Made by a program: the position numbers and the translations under genes
Source: Arion vulgaris
Lineage: Eukaryota > Mollusca > Gastropoda > Stylommatophora > Arionidae
DNA length: 64,000 nt
Direction of reading: 5' to 3'
Assembly (NCBI GenBank): GCA_020796225.1
Contig: CM036756.1
Location: 43,979,398 to 44,043,397, forward strand
Shown here: one piece after another, positions 62,101-64,000 of the stretch
Layout of the letters: each line of letters opens with the position of its first letter
Numbering within the stretch: the first letter of the stretch is position 1
Notes under the pieces: model-generated
Database searches by the model: none
Seen by the model: the letters and a program-made list of their open reading frames with translations, nothing else
Told to the model about the DNA's origin: nothing

Positions 62101-62911
62101 AAGAAGATGTAAGCGTCTCCTTCCTTCACTAGTCTACAGGGCACTCTTTGGCAAAGTGGAGTACGAGTTTAGTCCCTCAACAGGGCGACATGAAGAAATG
62201 TCCAGTCCAGCAATATGGGACCAAAGACGTGTGGATTTACAGGAACAAGGCAGCATCAGGGTCAGTGAGCTGGCACTGACCAAGACCCTATCCCACCTCC
62301 ATGAGGTGGCCCTTGAAACAGACTTAAATCTGACGAGGAGGGTGGGCATCAAGGGGAATGCCATTCATGCAGTGTGGTGGTAGTGTACGCGTTGCTGCGC
62401 ATAAGAGAATTGTCACACATCAGTCGATCAATATCTCTGAGTGGTAACATCTACATGAATCCCTTTGCTAAAATTCTGTAGAAATGGCAGGTCGCCACTT
62501 TAAAATATTGAATGGTTGATATGATCAGGATTCTCCCATGTGCTGTCGGTTTGCTTTGCAGCTGTCTACCCCATCCGGTACAAAACTTTAGCTACAAAAT
62601 GCAGCTAACTATGAAGTAACATGAGTTGGTTGAGGGCTTATGCCCCACCCGAGGCCTGAAAGGCAAGAGAGAGATAGAGAGAAGAGAGAGAGAGATAGAG
62701 AGAGAGCACAGCAATGTACTTCAGACAGTTTCAGTCAAAGAAATGTTAATTGTTCATGTTTATTCTACTTGTGATATCAGATGTAGAGAAGCTTAAACGT
62801 CGCATAGACCATATCCAAGCTAGTGTGTCCAGTACTCAGGTATTCAAAACTAGATATGACAAGGCCACACGAGAAAATATCATGGAAATGATAAGTGACA
62901 TTCAAGAAAAG
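34859..62911 (+). CDS. von Willebrand factor A domain protein, nine exons, 3' end outside the window
   Basis: Exons: 34859?-35177, 38354-38532, 42942-43149, 48132-48287, 50953-51082, 53039-53166, 57891-57982, 59558-59720, 62781-62911. Every join is GT/AG and reading phase is preserved across all eight joins, about 500 residues so far. The VWA domain runs over exons 2-5. MIDAS residues are visible: DNSGSMSG (DxSxS), the Thr in NGVTNF and MTDGRD. The VWA domain is followed by a beta-rich region (exons 6-8) and a helical, charged segment (exon 9). VWA domains with MIDAS usually bind a divalent metal and a protein ligand. No signal peptide or membrane segment is seen in the part present, so cellular location is open. 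The N-terminus probably lies upstream of 34.8 kb, and the last exon ends at a donor, so the gene continues to the right. I could not assign it to a named family. Confidence 0.88.
34930..35065 (+). repeat. 21-bp repeat inside a VWA gene exon
   Basis: The unit GATGAGACAGACAGCAATGT plus G encodes the heptad DETDSNV. About six units. The first ones have single-base or four-base losses. Confidence 0.88.
35523..35662 (-). mobile_element. Diverged copy of the short TTAA MITE
   Basis: The minus strand shares GACTCCTTGTGGACCAAA, GTGGCTTTGGGTTGGA and GCCCTGGTCAAC with 50435-50577. The TTAA at both ends is no longer intact. Confidence 0.6.
35858..36295 (+). repeat. S3 SINE nested in an RNase H retroelement fragment
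   Basis: It runs from GGGGTCTCTGTGGCATAGAG to CAATCAATCAGTCA. The target ATCTGAGCATTT (35846-35857) recurs with one change (C for T) at 36296-36307. The flanking coding remnant reads [10 protein letters not shown] on the left. Confidence 0.85.
36600..36955 (-). pseudogene. LB-type LINE C-terminal fragment
   Basis: [45 protein letters not shown] and [20 protein letters not shown] on the minus strand, ending in a (GAT)n tail at 36606-36618. Confidence 0.82.
37161..37406 (+). repeat. S1 retroposon with 12-bp duplication
   Basis: 246 bp, GCCGGTGTGGTGCCAGGGCC to AAAAAGAA. Exact duplication GATGACTTTATC at 37149-37160 and 37407-37418. It sits in the VWA gene intron before the first MIDAS exon. 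Confidence 0.92.
37490..37905 (+). mobile_element. D element, 3' half
   Basis: 416 bp from CTTGTAGTTAGATTGGGGAC through AACCCAGTAAACGCTGGCTA and GCACCAGAGCTCTAAATGG to GGGGAAATCTGGTACATTGG and a GA-rich end. Collinear with 44130-43735. Confidence 0.8.
38037..38296 (-). repeat. S1 retroposon, antisense, 48 bp before a VWA exon
   Basis: 260 bp on the minus strand, duplication TATGATTATC at 38027-38036 and 38297-38306. The core reads TACAAGTAGGCCAGCACATC on the plus strand. The next exon starts at 38354. Confidence 0.9.
38354..38532 (+). CDS. VWA gene exon: acidic linker and first MIDAS motif
   Basis: Acceptor TATTTCAG|ACTC, donor CGTCAG|gtatta. It encodes [18 protein letters not shown], a helical [11 protein letters not shown] and then the first VWA strand [19 protein letters not shown]. 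DxSxS is the metal-binding MIDAS core. An antisense S1 retroposon ends only about 48 bp upstream of the exon. Confidence 0.93.
38558..38990 (-). repeat. S7 SINE interrupted by a truncated S3
   Basis: Left part to about 38606, right part from 38746 (GAGATATATTGGGGACTATG ... AACTGAGACAGAGTCAACCT). It sits in the VWA intron after the first MIDAS exon. Confidence 0.8.
38607..38745 (+). repeat. 5'-truncated S3 SINE nested in S7
   Basis: Only the last 140 bp of S3: GCCGGTGCTACGGAGTTCAT through CTTATCAATCAATCAATCAA. The S7 sequence CCATGAGACATATATT on the left resumes on the right as TCATGAGATATATTGG. Confidence 0.82.
39260..39745 (+). pseudogene. I-type LINE fragment: end of RNase H and Cys/His tail
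   Basis: IQWIPSHC, then [33 protein letters not shown] and [17 protein letters not shown]. The order is that of the 22-26 kb LINE C-terminus but the sequence is distinct. Confidence 0.8.
40050..40452 (-). pseudogene. LA LINE C-terminal fragment
   Basis: The minus strand shows [40 protein letters not shown] and a W-F/L-H type region. Close to 47215-47530. The TTAA MITE at 40453 cuts it off. Confidence 0.82.
40453..40765. mobile_element. TTAA-flanked MITE
   Basis: 313 bp with inverted ends CTCTTTCCACG / (complement) CTCTTTCCAGC directly inside TTAA at 40453-40456 and 40762-40765. An internal duplicated block contains ATGGCGCAGTGTG twice. TTAA target sites suggest piggyBac-type mobilisation. 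Confidence 0.75.
40770..41305 (+). pseudogene. LE LINE fragment, interrupted by S1
   Basis: [30 protein letters not shown] block, then S1 (40977-41243), then AAGTGGACCACC. The end of LE appears again at 41820-41960 after the LF insertion. Confidence 0.75.
40977..41243 (-). repeat. S1 retroposon nested in an LE LINE fragment
   Basis: 267 bp, duplication TGGATAC at 40970-40976 and 41244-41250. The LINE sequence to the left (ending CGATACATTGGATAC) continues to the right (TGGATACAAAGCGAAAGG), so the S1 inserted into it. Confidence 0.88.
41306..41850 (-). pseudogene. LF LINE C-terminus with a C2H2 finger
   Basis: On the minus strand: [32 protein letters not shown], then [20 protein letters not shown] followed by H. 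The terminal C2H2 motif is common at the end of such LINE proteins. It is inserted in LE, whose sequence resumes at about 41820. Confidence 0.8.
41820..41960 (+). pseudogene. LE LINE 3' end, continued
   Basis: GTGAAAGACACTATTTATGA and TTCTTATCCTGACGCTCTGA match 57480-57560. It is the right-hand part of the LE copy broken by S1 and LF. Confidence 0.68.
41995..42295 (-). repeat. S7 SINE
   Basis: The minus-strand head GTGTAGTGGTTAGGGCACTT and GGTCCCAGGATCATATTCC are well kept at 42180-42275. The rest matches the family to TCATACAGGGAGATATTATT. Confidence 0.82.
42513..42900 (+). repeat. S3 SINE just before a VWA exon
   Basis: A diverged full-length copy: GGTCTTTGTGGCATTGAGCT head, (TCAA)n tail at 42878-42900. 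The next exon starts at 42942. Confidence 0.82.
42942..43149 (+). CDS. VWA gene exon: VWA helices and MIDAS threonine
   Basis: Acceptor TGTTTCAG|ATCCAG, donor AAAAAC|gtaagt. It encodes [34 protein letters not shown] and [19 protein letters not shown]. The Thr of GVTNF sits where VWA domains place the MIDAS threonine. Phase 0 in, phase 1 out. Confidence 0.93.
43735..44855 (-). mobile_element. D element: LINE 5' UTR joined to LINE 3' tail
   Basis: About 1.1 kb. Read on the minus strand it begins TTAGTGAGCTGGCACTAACC (as the LINE 5' UTR at 21 kb), passes through a region of its own and ends GGGGAAATCTGGTACATCAG then GA-rich, as at 25840-25910. No endonuclease, RT or RNase H is present. The several 60-200 codon open frames inside it are not conserved between copies. 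Confidence 0.75.
44979..45098 (+). repeat. 60-bp tandem duplication
   Basis: AACCCTAACAGTAATATGGA through TATCTCGATGTGGCAAAGAC occurs twice in direct succession with two base changes. Confidence 0.9.
45100..45815 (+). pseudogene. LB LINE fragment, heavily broken
   Basis: [31 protein letters not shown] end, many stops. The same layout as 47640-48020. A 60-bp tandem duplication lies just upstream. Confidence 0.78.
45975..46965 (-). pseudogene. LH LINE: RT palm to 3' end
   Basis: On the minus strand: a [15 protein letters not shown] block near 46900, [20 protein letters not shown] (FADD), [40 protein letters not shown] and [33 protein letters not shown]. The tail is (TAAC)n, seen as AGTTAGTTAGTTAG at 45979. 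Two frame breaks. Confidence 0.85.
46950..47645 (+). pseudogene. LA LINE C-terminal fragment and tail
   Basis: [60 protein letters not shown] and [16 protein letters not shown] in one open frame of 172 codons, then a tail ending AGAAAGAAGAAAG. It is sandwiched between LH (minus) and LB (plus) fragments. Confidence 0.85.
47640..48020 (+). pseudogene. LB LINE C-terminal fragment
   Basis: [20 protein letters not shown], a [14 protein letters not shown] block and a C-terminus ending near CAGGACAAGCTATTTGATGA. About 110 bp before VWA exon 48132-48287. Confidence 0.8.
48132..48287 (+). CDS. VWA gene exon: third MIDAS motif
   Basis: Acceptor TTTATTAG|ACGAA, donor TCAGCAG|gtatac. It encodes [34 protein letters not shown] and GFSA. 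MTDG supplies the MIDAS aspartate, and TVHAVGFSA is the next central VWA strand. Both phases fit the neighbouring exons. Confidence 0.93.
48330..48850 (+). repeat. S1 retroposon interrupted by an S5 SINE
   Basis: The 5' part 48330-48402 (GTGTGTTGTCGGGGCTCGCA...) and 3' part 48655-48850 (AAGAGGCGAATGAGG... GGAGCGTTCGAAG) form one S1. S5 sits between them. It lies just after VWA exon 48132-48287. Confidence 0.88.
48403..48654 (-). repeat. S5 tRNA-derived SINE nested in S1
   Basis: 252 bp. The 7-bp duplication ATGTTGT is at 48396-48402 and 48655-48661. Read on the minus strand, the head has TGGTTAAGTGGTTAAGCCC (A-box like) and GGGTTCGAATAC (B-box like). It matches the copy at 12680-12925. Confidence 0.87.
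48968..49231 (+). repeat. S1 retroposon
   Basis: 264 bp from CACCCATGTGGTGCTGGGGC to AGAAGAAGAGAAG, with duplication ATTCATCA at 48960-48967 and 49232-49239. It is only about 120 bp from the previous S1 and in the same orientation. Confidence 0.88.
49460..49725 (-). repeat. S2 retroposon, full length
   Basis: 266 bp, longer because of an extended GAA tail (two CTTCTTCTT blocks on this strand). A short duplication, TGCTAT, is at 49454-49459 and 49726-49731. It lies in the VWA gene intron after exon 48132-48287. Confidence 0.82.
49795..50090 (+). repeat. tRNA-like sequence followed by a SINE-type body
   Basis: CTGCAGCGTGGTCGAGCGCA (A-box like) and GCGGGTTCAACTCCGCGG (B-box like) in about 75 bp resemble a tRNA. 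It runs on into CAGGTTCCCCAGATTTACGG and an A-rich run near 50010, with no tRNA-like 3' end. A real tRNA gene is less likely than a SINE seen once here. Confidence 0.55.
49880..50952. other. VWA intron sequence with the short MITE
   Basis: Apart from the tRNA-like repeat at its left and the MITE at 50435-50577, I see nothing identifiable before the exon at 50953. Confidence 0.5.
50435..50577. mobile_element. Short TTAA-flanked MITE-like repeat
   Basis: 143 bp between TTAA at 50435-50438 and 50574-50577, imperfect inverted ends CTCCTTGTGGACC / CTCTTAACGGACC. A diverged copy in the other orientation lies at 35523-35662 (CTCCTTGTGGACCAAAACC on its minus strand). Confidence 0.65.
50953..51082 (+). 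CDS. VWA gene exon: end of VWA domain
   Basis: Acceptor ATCTCAG|ATCACG, donor GTTAG|gtgggt. It encodes [40 protein letters not shown] and DYVR. This is the typical close of a VWA fold: a helix after HD, then a strand and a last helix. Confidence 0.92.
51153..51405 (-). repeat. S1 retroposon, antisense
   Basis: It reads GAACGCTCCATATCGAC on the plus strand through TACAAGTAGGCCAGCACATC to GCGAGCTCCGCAACAAAC. About 70 bp after VWA exon 50953-51082. Confidence 0.85.
51590..51800 (-). repeat. S3 fragment with a local tandem duplication
   Basis: The S3 middle on the minus strand. Within it a roughly 75-bp segment is present twice (ATTTTTTATTACCAGTCTC ... CTCACCTACTCTGTAGTACA at about 51653-51725 and 51730-51796). 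Confidence 0.75.
51895..52195 (-). repeat. S7 SINE
   Basis: CATACCATGAGGTAATTTAT, CAATTGGTGATGTGGTCAAC, GGTACCTATTTGAGGCTGGG, TATCCTGGGACCACACCGTA. Confidence 0.8.
52200..52700. other. VWA intron, no feature beyond (CA)n
   Basis: A purine-poor stretch with CCAGCAAAAGTGCCTACC and many CCA/CAC words. No repeat match inside the window and no convincing open frame. Confidence 0.45.
52397..52420. repeat. (CA)n microsatellite
   Basis: CACACACACACACACACACA run. Other simple runs: (TA)n near 31938, (GA)n at 25886-25912 and 62665-62708, (TC)n at 61695-61735. Confidence 0.9.
52709..52973 (-). repeat. S1 retroposon, antisense, just before a VWA exon
   Basis: 265 bp with duplication AGTTTTTG at 52701-52708 and 52974-52981. 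The tail appears as CTTCTTCTTCTTTGAAC on the plus strand. The next exon begins at 53039. Confidence 0.88.
53039..53166 (+). CDS. VWA gene exon: beta-rich region after VWA
   Basis: Acceptor TTTATAG|TAGTGG, donor ACTAAAG|gtaagc. It encodes [40 protein letters not shown] and TKG. It looks like alternating beta strands. An antisense S1 retroposon (52709-52973) ends about 65 bp before the exon. Confidence 0.9.
53320..54060 (-). pseudogene. LG LINE fragment containing a minisatellite
   Basis: The minus strand starts with the LG 3' end ([15 protein letters not shown], then GGCATGGCACTTGAC). From 53596 to 53925 one segment has been amplified to about seven 40-bp units. LG-like sequence resumes at 53930. 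Confidence 0.75.
53596..53925 (+). repeat. 40-bp minisatellite, about seven units
   Basis: The unit TTTAAATCTCATCATTTGTT plus TTATTCCTCTGTCCATAGAA. The units stay regular at first and pick up short deletions toward the right end. Confidence 0.9.
54090..56410 (+). pseudogene. LD LINE, endonuclease end to 3' end
   Basis: Endonuclease C-terminus ([40 protein letters not shown]), then [50 protein letters not shown] plus AFDSLDR one frame over, [26 protein letters not shown]. The C-terminus reads [20 protein letters not shown] and [15 protein letters not shown] and ends [14 protein letters not shown] with a (TAA/ATA)n tail. At least five frame breaks. RTE-like in style; clade not resolved. It fills the VWA intron 53167-57890. 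Confidence 0.86.
56670..56931 (+). repeat. S1 retroposon
   Basis: 262 bp, duplication GAAAGGGATAA at 56659-56669 and 56932-56942 (11 bp exact), tail AAAGAAGAAGAAGAA. Confidence 0.92.
56940..57610 (+). pseudogene. LE LINE fragment, interrupted by S4
   Basis: GTTACCAACAGACAGTGCGC on the left, then S4, then AGAGCAATGCTACTGCGATA, AAGGGTGGACCTCAGAAATA and AACACTATTTATGAATCACA. Confidence 0.75.
57056..57393 (+). repeat. S4 SINE nested in an LE LINE fragment
   Basis: It runs from GGGGACTGCCTAGAGTAGTT to an A-rich end, with duplication CTCAGAG at 57049-57055 and 57394-57400. The LE LINE resumes at AGCAATGCTACTGCGATAC. Confidence 0.87.
57891..57982 (+). CDS. VWA gene exon, 92 nt
   Basis: Acceptor GTTTTCAG|ATATGA, donor AAAAAG|gtatta. 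It encodes [20 protein letters not shown] and [11 protein letters not shown]. Phases match the exons on either side. The function of this part is unknown. Confidence 0.9.
58020..58560 (+). pseudogene. LG LINE 3' end
   Basis: [37 protein letters not shown] and [20 protein letters not shown], followed by (ATTG)n. 40 bp after VWA exon 57891-57982. A 50-bp remnant of the same end lies at 33495-33540 (minus). Confidence 0.82.
58620..59240 (+). mobile_element. D element, 5' half
   Basis: AGGATTAGTGAGCTGGCACT, CTGTCTGGCTAAGTGGGTAG, AACAAATAAACATAAAGGG and GTGAGCACGGTGAGAAACCT match 44850-44300 in order. It stops before the 3' half. Confidence 0.8.
59284..59527 (+). repeat. S6 SINE, full length
   Basis: The tRNA-like head CTAGCCGAATGGATTAGAGT with GTGTTCAATTCACGG, middle GGCGACTGCACTAGCCATGC, end GCAGTAACGACAGTTTTTTT. 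It lies immediately before VWA exon 59558-59720, so its T-rich tail blends into the polypyrimidine tract. Confidence 0.85.
59558..59720 (+). CDS. VWA gene exon, 163 nt
   Basis: Acceptor ACATTTTAG|AACAAG, donor GGTCAAG|gtttgt. It encodes [37 protein letters not shown] and [16 protein letters not shown]. The exon sits just after an S6 SINE (59284-59527). Confidence 0.9.
59852..60292 (+). repeat. S1 retroposon followed by an inverted, partial S1
   Basis: A plus-strand S1 at 59852-60108 ends GCGTTCGAAGAGGAAG. An older minus-strand copy follows at 60135-60292 (CATTCGACCACTTATTAAA... CAGCACATCCGATT). The two are head-on inverted and separated by an A/T-rich spacer. Confidence 0.78.
60300..61625 (-). 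mobile_element. LINE 5' UTR copy with diverged subrepeats
   Basis: 60660-61625 is the reverse of 20990-22025 over nearly its whole length. 60300-60680 holds three diverged copies of a 120-160 bp unit marked by TTGGATCTACGCCAAAGAG. No coding domain. Probably the 5' end of a copy whose body is missing. Confidence 0.72.
61840..62325 (+). pseudogene. LINE scrap and LINE 5' UTR scrap
   Basis: 61855-61935 reads [20 protein letters not shown], a LINE C-terminal block. 62255-62325 repeats GTGAGCTGGCACTGACCAAG and CCACCTCCATGAGGTGGCCC of the D 5' UTR. The 104-codon open frame at 62069-62383 covers this and has no domain I recognise. Confidence 0.55.
62781..62911 (+). CDS. VWA gene exon, helical segment (last in window)
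   Basis: Acceptor GATATCAG|ATGTAG, donor GAAAAG|gtaagg, ending in phase 0. It encodes [39 protein letters not shown] and IQEK. The spacing of hydrophobic residues suggests amphipathic helices. The gene must continue past 64 kb. Confidence 0.9.
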
Positions 62912-62974
62912 GTAAGGGTCATGGATATAACAATTTTTGGTCTGTACAATTGGTTACAAAACTGACGTTATTGC

Positions 62975-63720
62975 TTGCACTTTGGGCAGATCCATAGGTG
63001 CTCAGTCTCCCCAACAGATATAGAAGAGTTAGCATACTGATGATTCCCATGGTTCGCTGATTAAACACACTCCTAACTATGCTCCTCAGACATCCAGTTC
63101 TACTTGTACAACTGGTAACTCCAAACTGTTTAAGTCACTGGATCAATTCAACATCTATTTTAGTGTCCTCCTCCAACAGGCAGTCGCAAAGCGACAAAAG
63201 AACATCCTCCTTATCCATTTCAGCTTCCCAACAATTGATGCTGTTGATGCAAGCTTGTCCACTCTCTCATTGCCGCAAACACCTGCATACCCCGGACAGT
63301 AGATCCATATAAGCCTCTGAAGGTTAGAAACTTCTATAGACGACATCCACTCATACCGAAACCTGCCCTTTTGGATCTTGTGAAGCATCGACTGAGAGTC
63401 AGATACAACGGCCCCAGTAAATGAAGTCCCAGACAGCCAATGGAGGGCAGCAGCAACGGCCTCAACCTCCATCCTCATACTAGAAGTAGTTGTTCTGTAC
63501 GCCCCACTTCACTCCAACAACCCTACCATGCGCATTAGTCAAGAAACCCCAGCCTGACTTCTCACCACGATGAACCGACCCATCAGTATATACAACAACA
63601 TCATCCTCCCTTGTATTATCTTCTATAAGCTGCTTAACTGCGAGATCAGCCTTCATGTTGCCCCAATCTCTACATTCTCTTCCAAGAGTAATGATAACGT
63701 TCGATATCTGGTTATACTAC
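62975..63720 (-). pseudogene. R retroelement RNase H region
   Basis: MEVEAVAAALHWLSG, VVSDSQSMLHKIQKGRFRYE and AGVCGNERVDKLAST on the minus strand hold the RNase H Glu, Asp and Asp blocks. One or two frame breaks. It lies just after the last VWA exon seen. Confidence 0.78.
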
Positions 63721-63824
63721 CATCTGTACATATAAAAAGGAATAACTTTAGTGCCAAGACATGCAAGAGCATACTTTCTTACACATATTTTGTATTATCT
63801 TGCTCTAGTCACTTGTTCAACCTA

Positions 63825-64000
63825 TACAGTGAAAAAATCATGCAGAATATAGAAGAAAAGGCAGGAATAACAGTTGGAGCACAAAACATGAACAATCTAA
63901 TATACGCTGATGACATAATTCTCACAGCTACAAATGAACAAGATCTTCATAGACATAATAGTAAAAGAAAAAGAAAAGAAAGGATTAAGCATGAATATAA
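63825..64000 (+). pseudogene. LA LINE reverse transcriptase, cut by window edge
   Basis: NIEEKAGITVGAQNMNNLIY and YADDIILTATNEQDL, close to 26300-26150. It continues past the window. Confidence 0.8.

Noticed and set aside
62069..62383. 104-codon open frame as an extra VWA gene exon
   Set aside because: It includes LINE 5' UTR sequence, its borders lack matching splice phases, and VWA exons on either side join in phase without it.

Overview
This is a repeat-rich, AT-rich animal nuclear window. It holds one complete host gene and the middle of a second, both split into short exons with canonical GT/AG borders, inside introns packed with retroposons. There are no bacterial-type operons. The mix of I-type LINEs with RNase H, other APE-type LINEs, mariner pieces and at least seven SINE-like families points to an invertebrate. 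A lophotrochozoan such as a mollusc is my guess, not something the sequence proves.

Left third (about 3.1-16.6 kb, minus strand): a six-exon gene for a BTB-BACK-PHR protein orthologous to vertebrate BTBD1/BTBD2. The BTB core, BACK region and PHR beta-sandwich are intact and end in a normal stop. Two single-base frame problems remain, one in the N-terminal low-complexity part and one at the exon 2/3 join. They look like sequence errors or a missed micro-exon rather than decay.

Middle (about 17-34 kb): no host exon recognised. It contains a non-autonomous hAT-like element, an RNase H retroelement fragment, a long degraded I-clade LINE with its 5' UTR (about 21.0-25.9 kb), SINEs, a mariner fragment and a 1.6-kb array of a 24-bp minisatellite.

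Right half (about 34.9-62.9 kb, plus strand): nine consecutive exons, in phase with one another, of a von Willebrand factor A (VWA) domain gene whose 3' end lies beyond the window. The exons carry the full MIDAS set, then a beta-rich region and a helical segment. I cannot name the gene. Its introns are full of LINE and SINE copies, some nested two deep with clear target-site duplications (TSDs).

The most notable material is the repeat biology. (1) A two-branch family of about 250-bp retroposons (called S1 and S2 here) has sharp ends, 7-12 bp duplications and a GAA-repeat tail, but no visible tRNA-like promoter. The same kind of tail ends a LINE family (LA) in this window, including a 63-bp LA copy with an 11-bp duplication. 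(2) Composite elements (D) carry the 5' UTR and 3' tail of the I-type LINE with the coding part missing. (3) There is a chronology of nested insertions. (4) The 24-bp array has a centre full of indels between clean flanks.
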